NCBI GenBank assembly: GCA_028753945.1
Contig: JAPNXP010000011.1
Location: 2,976,001-3,040,000, forward strand
DNA: 64,000 bases
Direction of reading: 5' to 3'
Source of the DNA: Hexactinellida sp. DTS-2022
Lineage: Eukaryota; Porifera; Hexactinellida
The notes beneath the pieces were generated by a model, which had not been told where the DNA came from, did not search any database, and was given only the letters and a program-made list of their open reading frames with translations. The number at the start of each line of letters is the position of its first letter. Position 1 is the stretch's first letter. The position numbers were made by a program, and so were the translations under genes. Positions 52,956 to 63,900 of the stretch are shown here, piece after piece.

Positions 52956-53542
52956 TTTATATTTATTCAATTATATTTATAGTACACTGTTCATTCTTTT
53001 GGAATTGACTTTACGTAATATTCAACGTAGTATTGATAATTCAATATTTAAATTACATTTTATCTTAGTGAAGTATTTACTTTATTATTTTGAATAGTAG
53101 AATTGACATCATCAATCAACTGTCCAAGTGTTTATATTTCAATTGTATGAAACAAAAATTCACTTTGAAGCTATAACCAATCAATAACAGTCATTATAGA
53201 GTATAGTTATGTAATACTGTATATTCTATAGTATTCAGTCTACCATAAGAGTACAATACAATATGGAGAAGATGGCTGATTTCCGTAAAAGAAAACCGTT
53301 AATAAAACGGAGAATTGATTAGCGACCTATTCATTTTAATTGATATATAGAAAGAACATCCTTAGGAGAATACAACCACTATATTTTTTTATTTTCTATA
53401 TTTTTTTCCGGCCGGACGGAACTCTATCAGAACGAATTCAATTCACTTATAGTATAAAACTATAGTAGGACCCTACTATAACGGTTTTACTAGAAGAAGC
53501 ACACTAAAATAGGTTTCAGCATGTTGGTGAATATTTTTCACT

Positions 53543-53666
53543 ACACAATTGCTAGTTGCAAACGAATGCATGCATTATTATTTATTCAAATAGAGAACTT
53601 AATTACACAAATGCTAGTTGCAAAGGAATGCATGGTATTTTCTTTATTCAAATAGAGAACTTAATT
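53543..53666. repeat. 62-bp tandem duplication inside the TIR element
   Basis: Units 53543-53604 and 53605-53666 both run from ACACAA through GCTAGTTGCAAA and GAATGCATG to ATAGAGAACTTAATT, with a handful of differences. No function is suggested. Confidence 0.85.
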
Positions 53667-54115
53667 ATTATTTTGAATTTTGTATCTTGCATTTTAACGT
53701 TAAATTAACATTCCAATACTGGCCATATGGCTGCCAAACATTATCGAGATCAATTCTCCATTCATAATTTCAGCTAATATTTCAATAGCAGTATTGTATA
53801 TTGTTAATACAGTATTATCCGCTTAATAGAGCCACTGTTAATAGATTTCACCGTTTAATTGAGTCAAATTAACCCTGTCCCGAGGTGACTCTAGAGTCTA
53901 AACGCATTTAAATTAAGTTAGGGATGTAATGCAACATGGGATGTAATAGCATAGCATATTAGTGTATGGAATGCTATTGAATTAGCTTGCTTTATTCTTT
54001 TAACTGTAAAAAGAATATTCTCTTTGAAGTTCCTGCGATTTTCGTGCTTGAGAAATATCGTCGAGTACAATTGCATCGGCTGTTGTTATTGCAAAAGTAT
54101 AAATTAAAGTGATTA

Positions 54116-54127
54116 TTTGAATTTCAG
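54116..54127 (+). promoter_or_regulatory. Candidate 3' splice acceptor before the Myb/SANT start
   Basis: The sequence ATTTGAATTTCAG ends in AG at 54126-54127, 9 bp before the ATG, so the start codon may lie in a second exon after a 5'-leader intron. A matching donor was not identified with confidence. Confidence 0.35.
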
Positions 54128-54136
54128 CTAAAGAAA

Positions 54137-54859
54137 ATGGAAAAACCTCGAAAAAGTAACTGGTCCAAAGAGGAAGAGTATACACTCATCGACGCGATTC
54201 AATCCGCTGGTGATTTACTCAGAGGTACTGGGCACTGTGCTGACCTCAATAGGAAGAAGAAATCACTGTGGACCGATATGGTAGGAAAGGTTAACTCGAT
54301 CCATGGAAACAATAGAGATGTTAAAGACCTTAAGAAAAAATGGAATAATCTCAAGGGAGCTGCAAAGTCTCATGTCGATAGTAGTCGTCGAGAATCAAGA
54401 CAGACAGGAGGAGGACCAAATGCAGTTGGAGAGATAAGTGATGAGGCTATACTTATCCTTTCTGCTGACAAAGACTTGTCAACCACTGCAACGGAGAGGG
54501 TAACAGATATGCTAGAGGGTACACCAGCATTTAGTGGAATTATGGGAAGTACAGATTTGTTCGAAGGACCATCAAATTCCCTACCTGAAGAACTTGTCAT
54601 TGAATCAAGTTCCATGATCCTCGACGCACCAGAAGTTCTTGTAAACAATAGTTCTGCTGTTGGAATACGTACCCGAAAACGTAAGAGGAGCGCCGAAAAA
54701 TCTTCAGCGAGGTCATTATCAGCCTCTGATCTACTTCCTCTACAGCAAGAAGTTCTCTGCAAACAAATGGAGGTTTTTTCAGCACAATTAGCCTTAATAG
54801 AGGAGCAGAGGGAATACTATCGACTGAAAAAACAGAAACTTTTAGAAAAAAAGAATTAA
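54137..54859 (+). CDS. Myb/SANT-like DNA-binding protein of a Harbinger-type element
   Basis: This is an intact 240-residue ORF with start context GAAAATGG. Residues 7-77 form a Myb/SANT-like trihelix with tryptophans at 9, 45 and 69 and a basic third helix (DVKDLKKKWNNLKGAAK). A TGGGP motif followed by an acidic ISDEAILIL segment (about residues 90-108) is typical of the Myb-like proteins of PIF/Harbinger transposons and of their domesticated relatives NAIF1 and zeste-like regulators. A basic stretch RTRKRKRS near 178-185 looks like a nuclear localisation signal, and a charged helix rich in E, Q and K (about 202-237) could be a coiled coil. In Harbinger elements such a protein binds the transposon ends and helps bring the transposase into the nucleus. 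It is the only gene between the terminal repeats. The lack of stops suggests a young insertion or selection; a host-recruited gene cannot be excluded. Other ORFs over this span are shadows. Confidence 0.85.
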   Translation: MEKPRKSNWSKEEEYTLIDAIQSAGDLLRGTGHCADLNRKKKSLWTDMVGKVNSIHGNNRDVKDLKKKWNNLKGAAKSHVDSSRRESRQTGGGPNAVGEISDEAILILSADKDLSTTATERVTDMLEGTPAFSGIMGSTDLFEGPSNSLPEELVIESSSMILDAPEVLVNNSSAVGIRTRKRKRSAEKSSARSLSASDLLPLQQEVLCKQMEVFSAQLALIEEQREYYRLKKQKLLEKKN

Positions 54860-54883
54860 AGTAATAATTGTTGAAAATAGAAT

Positions 54884-54969
54884 AATAAACTTCCCCTAAA
54901 GTAAAGCAAGTACTACAAGATATATAATACAATGTTCTAATTAAACACCAACGTCTCAGGGTCAATAAA
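54884..54969 (+). terminator. Polyadenylation signals after the Myb/SANT gene
   Basis: AATAAA hexamers occur at 54884-54889 (25 bp after the stop) and at 54964-54969, both before the right subterminal repeats. They would end the transcript inside the element. Confidence 0.55.
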
Positions 54970-54984
54970 AGAAAATTCTTATAA

Positions 54985-55156
54985 GTTAAGTTAACTTAGT
55001 AGGTTACTTAAGTTTTGTACTTAAGTATGTACTTAAGTACGCACTTAAATCTTAGTGAATACCAATCTTAGTGAATACGACTTAAGTACGTACTTAGTAC
55101 TTAAGTACTAAGTACGTACTTAAGTACGTACTTAACTTCTTAGTGAATACGGGCCC
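54985..55156. repeat. Right subterminal palindrome cluster of the TIR element
   Basis: Many TACTTAAGTA and GTACTTAAGTAC words occur, plus two internal copies of the terminal core CTTAGTGAATAC before the true end at 55156. The arrangement mirrors the left end, so both ends carry the terminal core more than once. Confidence 0.85.
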
Positions 55157-56037
55157 AGTTGTTATTATACAGAGGTTCTTTTGCTCACAGTTTATGATTT
55201 ATGTCTAATTCTTAGTCGGGTGGCATACTAAGCACAGTTGTTATTATGGTGTGTTTCTTTTGCTCACGGTTTTTTGCAAATCAAATATTTCTTAGTAGGG
55301 TAGCATAACAAACACAGTTGATATTACTGACAGCCACTTTTGCGTTCTGTATATGACCAATGTATATTTCTTAGTCCCGGAGGATAATAGGCTCAGGTGA
55401 AATTATGGAGATGTAGTTTTGCTCACAGTTTCTGATTAAGGTATATTTCTTAGTCGGTTAGCATATTATGCACAGTTGTTATTATAGAGTGTTTGTTTTG
55501 CTCACGTTTTTTGGCAAATTTATATTTCTTATTTGGGTAGCAAGACAAACACAGTTGATGTTACTGACAGCCACTTTTGCGTTCTGTACATGACCAATGT
55601 ATATTTCTTAGTCCCGGAGGATAATAGGCTCAGTTGAAATTATACAGGGGTTCTTTTGCTCACAGTTTATGATTCATGTCTAATTCTTAGGCGGGTATCA
55701 TAAACACAGTTGTTATTATAGAGTGTTTCTTTTGCTCACAATTTTTTGCAAATAAAATATTTCTTACGCGGCTAGCATAATAAACACAGTTGACATTACT
55801 GACAGCCACTTTTGCGCACTGTTTATGACCAATGTATATTTCTTAGTTGCGGCGCATTAAAAACTCAGTTGTTATTATAGAGAGGTCGTTTTGCTCACAG
55901 TTTCCGATTAAGGTATATTTCTTAGTCGGGTTGCATAATAAGCACAGTTGTTATTATAGTGGGTTAATTTTGCTTACTGTTTCTGACAAATATATATTTC
56001 TTAGTCGGGGAGCATAGTAGCACAGTTGTAATAACAT
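55157..56037. repeat. Satellite array between the TIR element and the MITE
   Basis: Diverged 79-bp monomers of types B, C and D continue in the same orientation. The last monomer is interrupted at TTGTAATAACAT by the MITE. No gene is seen. Confidence 0.95.
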
Positions 56038-56180
56038 AGGCGTAGGCTCCGGCAGGGTTGGTGAGGCCATGTCCCTACCAATAATTTGTCAAGAGCCATC
56101 ATCTTCTATTAACTATGATGCAAGTTAGCATAAATGGCCCTACCAATCCGGGCAATCCCCATCCTGAGTATACGCCCCTG
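56038..56180. mobile_element. 143-bp hAT-type MITE
   Basis: The right end on the complementary strand starts CAGGGGCGTATACTC. The left end is AGGCGTAGGCTCC, a decayed version of the same terminus. The flanks AATAACAT (56030-56037) and AATAATAG (56181-56188) are an 8-bp target duplication with two mismatches. Removing the insert restores satellite TTGTAATAATAGACAGCC, close to the usual TTGTAATTATAGATAGCC. No ORF. CAGGGGC-type ends with 8-bp duplications are typical of non-autonomous hAT elements. Confidence 0.75.
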
Positions 56181-57713
56181 AATAATAGACAGCCAATTTT
56201 GCGTACTGTTTATGACTAATGTATATTTCATAGTCGGTAGCATAATAAGCATATTTGTTATAATAGAGAGATGCTTTTGATCACCGTTTATGAATATTGT
56301 ATATTTCTAGGTCGCGGAGCATAATAAGCACAGTTGTTATTATACAGAGGTTCTTTTGCTCACATTTTCTGATTAATGTATATTTTTTAGTCGGGGACCA
56401 TAATATGCACATTTGTGAATATATTGAGGTTCTTTTGCGCACAGTTTATGAGATAATATATTACTTAGTTTGGAAGATAATCTGGACAGTGGTTATTTTA
56501 GAGTGATTCTAATGCGCACCGCTTATGACCAATGTATATTTCTTATTCGCGGTTCATTATATACACAATTCTAATTAAAGAGCGGTTCTTTTCCACACAG
56601 TCTTTGATTAATGTATATTTTTAGCTCGGGTAGCATAATAATCACGGTTGTTATCAAAGAGAGTTTCTTTTGCTCACTGTTTATGGCAAATTTATATTTC
56701 TTAGTTGGGGAGCATAAAAAGCACAGTGATATTATAATCAGCCACTTCTGCGTTCTGATTATGACCAATGTATATTTCTTATTCCCGGAGCATAATAAAC
56801 ACAGTTGTTAATATAGCGAGGTCGTTTTGCTCACAGTTTCTGATTAATGTATGTGTCTTAGTGGGGTAGCATAATAAGCACAGTTGTTATTATAGAGTGT
56901 TTCTTTTGCTCACCCTTTCTGACAAATTTATATTTCTTAGTCGGGGAGCGTAACAAACAAGGTTGATATTATAGACAGCCACTTTTGCGTTGTGTTTATG
57001 ACTAATGTATATTTTTATTCGGTAGCATAATAAGCATAGTTGTTATTGTAGAGAGATTCTTTTGATCACCGTTTATTAATAGTGTATATTTCTTAGTCTT
57101 GGAGTATAAAAAGAACATTTTTGATTATAGAGAGGATTCTTTTGCGCACCGTTTAATAGTAAATATGTTACTTAGTTTGGAACATAATATGCACAGTAGT
57201 AATTTTAGAGAGGTTCTTCTGCGCATCGCTTATCACCAATGTATATTTCTTATTCGCATGGCATAATATACACAATTCTTATTATAGAGAGGTTCTTTTC
57301 CTCAAGTATCTAATTAATGTATATTTCATTGTCGGGTAGCATAATAAACACAGTTGTTATTATAGAGACGTTACTTTGCTCACATTTTATGATTAATATA
57401 TATTTCTTAGTCGGGTAGCATAATAAGCACAGTCTTTATTACAGAGAGTTTCTTTTGCTCAACTTTTATGACAAATGTATATTTCCTATTAGAGGAGCAT
57501 AATAAGAACAGTTTTTTAAATAGAAAGCTACTTTTTCGCACCGTTTATTACAAATGTATATTTCTTAGTCGCGGTGCATAATAGGCACAGTTGTTATTAT
57601 AGAGACGTTCTTTTGCTCACCAATTATGAATAATGTTTATTTCTTAATCGGGGAGCATTATAAGCACATTTGTGATTTTAGAGAGTTTCTTTCCTTCCGT
57701 TTATGACAAATTC
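56181..57713. repeat. Satellite array between the MITE and the P-type insertion
   Basis: Diverged monomers, including TTTTGCGCACCG types like those at the left edge of the window. The array stops after ATGACAAATTC at 57713. The ORFs here are monomer by-products. Confidence 0.95.
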
Positions 57714-58685
57714 ATTTTACTGTGCCGACTATACTATAGTATAGTTGCCCAGTATTGAAATCACTGCCTTTATTATCGATTATATTTAATTTAATTATTA
57801 TTATTATTCTTTCACCGTAGTCGGTGTCCTGGGCACATCTTTATGCATAGCCGGCTGAAACTTTGCATGTGGCACCGGAGTAACCTTCTAATCTGCACTT
57901 GGGGTTTCGATTTTTGATCAAATATTTCAACACCTATTTAAGCTATTTGTGGCTCTTAACTTGAACTAATTAATAGTGACCATGATAATATTTACATATT
58001 AGGATAGAGAATTAAATTCTACACCTTTTCACAGTGCACGAATTTTGAAATTTGGCTTACATTGTGCCACAATTGAGTTGCAAATTTCCTTTGTTTACAC
58101 ACACTTCAATTTCAGTAAAACTGTTAAATCTAATTCTATTGTTTCAAACAGTAATAATTATATTGATTTGATTTGAAAAATCTTATTCTATTGTTTCAAC
58201 TTGCGATAAATATATTGATTTAACCATAGCCTACTCTATATATGGCCTGACAGTAGATGTACCAGGTATGCACAAGAAGATGGGAAATTTTAATTTTATA
58301 ATGTTTTCTATATTGAACTACTAAGTTATTTATACGTCTCTAGGTCGTAAACCTAACTCAGCCCTGCTAGCCCGTGATTAGTATTAGCTGTAATGAGAAC
58401 GGTGATTGGATTTTCATAATTTAATAGTAATAATAAACACAAACAGTACAATTTCTAATATTAATATACAGTAAATAATACACAACTATTTTCTTTCATT
58501 CCTCTCTCTCCTCTTTCTCTCTCTGGCTCTAGCAGTGACACACGACACACTTAACTACATAATAGAAATAAGAATATCAGAGTAATACAAATCATGGTAA
58601 ATACAAATAAGTAGACACATAATTAAGAGAATTTCTTAAATTTACGCTTTCTATACTTTTTGAAAGAACCAGTGAGTTATAATTC

Positions 58686-60319
58686 TTAACTTTGTTTGCA
58701 AGAAAGCAATTCGCTGCAGTAAAGTAGACAGGCATGACACGGTTTTGTTTGATTCAGGTACTGATGGACAGTATAGCCTGCAATAAAGGCTAATGATTGA
58801 AGCAAATGTGAGCCACAATCAATTGTTGATAAATCATTAATCGTATCAAGAAATGGCTCCAAATTGAACTCATCCTCAGTAGTGGAATAGATCGAATACG
58901 CTATACGGAGAAGAAAATGACTTGACAAATGACTGAATAGATTGAAAGGAAGTGTCTTGTTGGTCAGTAAATATGTTTGATTATGCTATAAAGTTTAAGT
59001 CGACGCTCGGTTCAAGGATTTGAAGATAGATGTGATAATTAGAACCCGACATCATACGGTATAGCCCGAAATGGTGTTCGAAGGGTTCCGTCTGTAGAAA
59101 GGAGGACAACACATACTATGTAAAGCCACAAGATTGAGTCAAATGATTGGTAATTTGTGGTAAGACTTTACAAGCATGTCTAAAACTGGTGTATGTTTGT
59201 TTACTCAGTTTGCCAATTTTTTCTGGTAAAGTTTGCTAAGCATCTAACCAAAACTACACGAGTCAAAAATAGAAATCGATCGTCATTAAAAGTCAAAGGT
59301 CTAGAGAAATTATCGTTCAAACGTATTCCTTTAAATGGTGTGTTAACTTTGAATAATTTCCAAACAGTAAGAACGGTATCAACAAACTCCGGAGTATTAT
59401 TTCTATATTCTGGATAGTTAGCGCAGAAATTGTTAATTCGTTAACGACTTTCAAAACCAGTTTTTCATTTTGAACGCTCATTGCTATACGAAAAACATGA
59501 CTCCATAGTCAAATGAGGAGCTAACTTGGATAAACTTGTTCTTTCTGAATTATCTAATTGACATACATCTTCAAAGGATGCACAACCGAACTTAAAGGGA
59601 TAATCACAATTTGAACTAGAGTTGTATTTTAAAGCAAGTTCCTGCAAAACAGATTCACTTTCTCGGATGACACTAATTGCAGCAATGGAACGGATATACT
59701 CTGTCTATTAAAATAGGCTGAGTTGGATGAATAAGCATTGATTTCAAGGTACAAATCTACTGAGATATTTTTTACAGCCATTTTAGCGAGAACAAACGTT
59801 ATGTTGCTTTCATTACGGAACCACACCAACCAACTATTAGGTAAAGAAATCAAGGTTAACTTATCTTTCAAGTCCTGTGGAGAGTTACCACAAACTTCTC
59901 TTTCTCTTGACTCTCGGATCTCAAGCTGAGTTGTAGTGTTTGGTTCATCAATTCTTCCTGTTTTGCATCGTATGAGAAGCGATTCCGTTTGTAACGTTTG
60001 GATGAGCGCTGTACCAAGTTTACTAACTCGCTGGGCAGCGAGTTAGTAAACTTGGTACAGCGCCTTCACTTCAGCTTTGGTTTTGCCCGCGGTACTTCAG
60101 TAAAAGTACTATCTCCTCTTGGGACTTGGAAAGTGTAGTCTATGTCTTCTTTCTGAAAATGGTTGATACATACAAAGACCACCTTCAGGTCACCGATATC
60201 CTCGCGATGAAGAGCGCATGCCCAGGCATGATTCAGGGTTTGTGGATTTTGAACACAGGAACATGGTCATCTGGGTTGTAGTTGCTCTTGCATCCGGGGA
60301 CAGAACATGAGTTAGGCAT
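58686..60319 (-). pseudogene. P-type transposase with THAP finger, broken
   Basis: The start ATG at 60319-60317 opens MPNSCSVPGCKSNY, the first cysteine pair of a THAP zinc finger. A stop at 60235-60233 ends that frame. The rest of the finger follows in a shifted frame (60239-60066: ALHREDIGDL, VCINHFQKED), giving the second C-x2-H ligand pair. After a hairpin at 60006-60063 an open stretch to 59629 contains SWLVWFRNES. Further pieces are 59647-59465 (KLAPHLT), 59410-59201 (FKGIRLNDNF, DDRFLFL), 59101-58981 (EHHFGLYRMMSGSNYH, after a plausible CTTTCTACAG acceptor) and 58928-58686 (AFIAGYTVHQYL, then PCHACLLYCSELL). The order and motifs, especially the HFGLYR-MSGSNYH and IAGY-CxxC blocks, fit the C-terminal half of P-element/THAP9-type transposases. 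The total is near 545 codons against roughly 750-900 in the family, so part of the catalytic region is missing. It is non-functional as read. Confidence 0.75.
60006..60063. repeat. Perfect 28-bp inverted repeat with 2-bp spacer
   Basis: The left arm 60006-60033 starts GCGCTGTACCAAG and the right arm 60036-60063 ends CTTGGTACAGCGC. The arms are exact reverse complements around GG. The hairpin lies within the transposase relic just after the THAP part and introduces a stop. It looks like a snap-back or template-switch duplication rather than a coding segment. Confidence 0.9.
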
Positions 60320-60898
60320 GAATAGAAGCTAATATGAATAAAATACTAAAGCGAAATTAAAAGGATGAGATTTTACATCAATAGAAGAGTTTGGAATAAA
60401 ATCTGATCAATAATTGTATATATTTCAAGAATATTTCTAATTAATGTGGTTGATTATGATTATTATTTTTGAAATTAAATATTGTGGTTGGATAAATATT
60501 ACCATCTTCTCCTTCATCCTTGGTCCACATTTTCTAGGTTACTGTAAGGCCATATATAGAGTAGGCTATGATTTAACTTATAAATTACAGCTGGCTTCTA
60601 TTTATTTGTGTATTACTACTCAATGGATATAATAAAATAAAATAATATAAGGAATTTGTTGACTCTACTCAACTCACCGTGGATAAAATTGGAAAAATAA
60701 ATACCTAATAATAAAATTTATTATCAATACATAATGAATGAATGGCATGTACCTCAAGATGGTTTATGATTGAAACAAACTTCAAATTTATCTACGGTTC
60801 CTTGTGACAAACACCAGTAAATAAATGGTTCTTCACACCTTGGGCGGTGATGACTTGGCGAAAAAAAATCCGAAATTGCAGCCTGCGCCGACAGCATG

Positions 60899-60954
60899 TT
60901 CCTTTGGAGGCACTATCAATAAACCACCAACAAAATATAGTGCCACCAAAGGAA
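60899..60954. repeat. 18-bp inverted repeat at the insertion edge
   Basis: Arms TTCCTTTGGAGGCACTAT (60899-60916) and ATAGTGCCACCAAAGGAA (60937-60954) are inverted with one mismatch and a 20-bp loop. The outer arm overlaps the boundary with the satellite. It may be a tiny foldback element or the structured end of the insertion. Confidence 0.8.
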
Positions 60955-63900
60955 TTCTTAGTCGGGGAGCATAATATGCACAGTTGTGATTATAGAGAGG
61001 TGTAAGGGCACTGTCTATTAACTAATGTATTTTTCCTAGTCGGTGAGCATAATAAGCAGATTTCTTATTATAGAGAGATGCTTTTGATTACCGTTAACGA
61101 ATAATGTATATTTCTTTCCCGGGGAGCATAATAAGCACAGTTGTGATTATAGAGAGGTTCTTTTGCGCACCGTTTATGAGTAAATATTTTACATAGAAAG
61201 GAACATTGTATGGACTGTTGATATTATAGAGAGGTACTTTTGCGCACCGGTTATGACTAATGTATATTCTTAGTCGGTGGCTACATAAGCACAGTTGTTC
61301 TTGTACAGAGGTGCTTTGGGCACTGTCTATTGACTAATGTATTTTTCTTAGTGTGTGAGCATAATACGCACATTTCTTATTATAGAGAGATGCTTTTGAT
61401 CACGGTTTCACGAATAATGTAAATTTCTCAGTCGGGGAGCATAATATGCACATTTGAATTATAGAGAGGTTCTTTTGCACACAAAATTATGACTAATGTA
61501 TATTTCTTTCCCGGGAAGCATAATATGCACAGTTGTGATTATAGAGAGGTTCTTTTGCGCACGTTTATGAGTAATATATTACTTCATTTGTAGCATAATC
61601 TGGACAGTTGTTATTATAGAGAGGTTCCTATGTTCAACGTTTATGACAAATGTATATTTCTTAGTCGCGGTGCATAATAAGCACAGTTGTTATTATTGAG
61701 ACGTTCTTTAGCCCACAGTTTAGGATTAATGTATATTTCTTAGTCGGGGAGCATAATAAGATCAGTTGTTATTATAGAGAGATGATTTTGATCACTGTTT
61801 ATAAATAATGTGTTTTTCTCATTCGGGGAGCATATTATGCACATTTATGATTATAGAGATTTTTTTGCACTCCGTTTATGACAAATGTATATATCTTAGT
61901 CGGGGAGCTTAATAAGCACATTTATGATTATAGAGTTTCTTTTGCTTCTCCGTTTATGACAAATGTATATTTCTTAGTCGGGGAGCATAATAAACACAGT
62001 TGTTATTATAGAGATATCCTTTTGGGAACAGTATATGACTAATGTTTATTTCTTAGTCGGGAACATAATAGGCACAGTTGTTATTATAGAGAGGTTCTTT
62101 TGGCACCGTTTAGAAGTAAATATATTACTTAGTTGGGGACATAATATGGACTGTTGATATTATAGAGGGGTACCTTGCGCACCGGTTCTGACTAATGTAT
62201 ATTCTTATTCGGGGAGCTTAAAAAGCACAGTTGTTATTATAGATATGTTCTTTTGCTCTCCGTTTATGAGTTAATGTGTTACTTAGTTTTGAACAAAATA
62301 TGGACTGTTAATATTATAGAGAGGTACCTTTGATCACAGTTTATAAATAATGTATATTTCTTATTCGGGGAGCATAATAAGCACATTTGTGATTATAGAG
62401 AGGTTCTTTTGCTCACAAAAATATGACAAATGTTTATTACTTATTCGGGGAGCATAATATGGAGTGTTGTTTTTATAGAGAGGTATTTTTGCGCTCGGGT
62501 TATGACTAATGTATATTCTTAGTCGGGGAGCATTATAAGCACAGTTGTTATTTTAGAGGTACTTTAGAAACATTTTATGAGTAAATATAATACTTTGTTG
62601 GGAACATAATATGGACTGTTGATATTACTGGGAGAAACCTTTTGCGCACCGCTTATGTCTATTGTATATTCTTAGTTGGGAGCATAATATGCACAGTTGT
62701 TAGTATAGAGAGGTGCTTTGGGTACTGTCTATTAACTAATGTATTTTTCTTAGTCGGTGAGCATAATAAGCACATTTCTTATTATAGAGAGATGCTTTTG
62801 ATCACCGTTTATGAATTATTTATATTTCTTAGTCGAGGAGCATAATAAGCACTTTTGTAATTATAGAGAGGTATATTTGCTCACAAATTTATGTCTAATC
62901 TATATTTCCTATCCGGGGAGCTCAATAGGCACATTTGTGATTATAGAGTGGTTCTTTTGCGCACCGTTCATGAGTAATTATATTACTTTGTTAGGAACAT
63001 ATTCTTGACTGTTGTCATTATAGAGACGTACTTTTGAATACCGTTTATGACTAGTTTAGATTTCTTAGATGGGGAGCATATTAAGCACAGGTTGATTATA
63101 GAGAGGTTCTTTTGCGCACCGTTCATGAGTAATTATATTACTTAGTTCGGAACATAATTTGGACTGTTGATATTATAGAGAGGTACCTTTGTGTAACTTT
63201 TATGACTAATGGATATTTCTTAGTCGGGGAGCATAATAAGCACAGTTGTGATTATAGAGAGGTTCCTTTGCGCACATTTTATGAGTAAATATATTACTTA
63301 ATGGGAACATAATATGGACTGTTGATTTTAATGAGAGAAACCTTTGCTCCCGCTTATGACTATTGTATATTCTTAGTTTGGGAGCATAATATGGACTGTT
63401 GTAATTATAGAGCGGTTCTTCTGCGCACCGATTATGACCAATGTATATTTCTTAGTCGGAAAGCTTAATAAGCACTGTTGCTATTATAGAGAGGTTCTTT
63501 TGCTCACCGTTTATGATTATTGTATATTTCTTTTTAGGGGAGGATAATATGCACATTTTTATTATAGATAGTTTCTTTTGCTCACCGTTTATGACAAATG
63601 TATACTTCTTAGTCGGGGGACATAATATGCACAGTTGTGATTATAGAGAGGTTCTTTTGCTCACCGTTTATTATTAATGAATATTTCTTAGTCGGTGAGC
63701 ATAATAAGCAAGGAGTTATTGTAGAGAGATGCTTTTGATCACCGTTTATGAATAATGTATATTTCTTTGTTGGGGAGGCTAATATGCACATTTGTTATTA
63801 TAGAGAGATTCCTTTGCCCCCCGTTTATGACTAATGTATATTTCTTTGTTGGGGAGCATAATGAGCACAGTTTTGATTATAGAGAGGTTCTTCTGCGTCC

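Larger units (their letters stand above)
52781..55156 (+). mobile_element. Harbinger-like TIR transposon carrying only a Myb/SANT gene
   Basis: This 2376-bp element has 19-bp perfect terminal inverted repeats, GGGCCCGTATTCACTAAGA, and sits inside the satellite. Its subterminal regions are packed with TACTTAAGTA palindromes. It encodes a Myb/SANT-like protein of the kind that accompanies the transposase in PIF/Harbinger elements, but no DDE transposase ORF is visible, so it is probably non-autonomous or partly deleted. The target duplication is unclear: GGGCCC is itself palindromic, and the right flank GCCCAGTTGTTATT also exists in the satellite, so the exact end is ambiguous by a few bases. 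Positions 52956-54115 are AT-rich non-coding sequence with a 62-bp tandem duplication. The family name is inference; an ISL2EU-like or other superfamily is possible. Confidence 0.75.
57714..60952 (-). mobile_element. 3.2-kb insertion containing a degenerate P-type (THAP) transposon
   Basis: Non-satellite DNA is flanked by AATTC at 57709-57713 and 60953-60957. Joining the flanks at one copy gives GACAAATTCTTAGTCGGGG, a normal satellite reading like GTCTAATTCTTAGTCGGG, so these are probably insertion boundaries. The interior holds a broken THAP/P-type transposase on the minus strand. Clear long terminal inverted repeats were not found. 57714-58685 is AT-rich with an 18-bp palindrome (57728-57745) and a CT-rich run near 58501-58524. 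60320-60898 is AT-rich with nothing recognisable. The insertion may be composite. Confidence 0.65.

Noticed and set aside
54370..54965. Two minus-strand ORFs of 122 and 130 residues
   Set aside because: They lie antisense to the Myb/SANT gene, share no motif with known families and are explained as shadow frames.
59193..59417. A plus-strand 74-residue ORF
   Set aside because: It is antisense to the recognisable P-transposase block on the minus strand (FKGIRLNDNF, DDRFLFL).
60444..60632. A 62-residue hydrophobic plus-strand ORF
   Set aside because: It is AT-rich, low complexity, with no homology recognised, and lies in the non-coding part of the P-type insertion.
57714..60952. Helitron identity for the 3.2-kb insertion, because of the hairpin near its end
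   Set aside because: No TC/CTRR termini or A-T insertion site; the coding relic is P-type and the flanks show an AATTC direct repeat.
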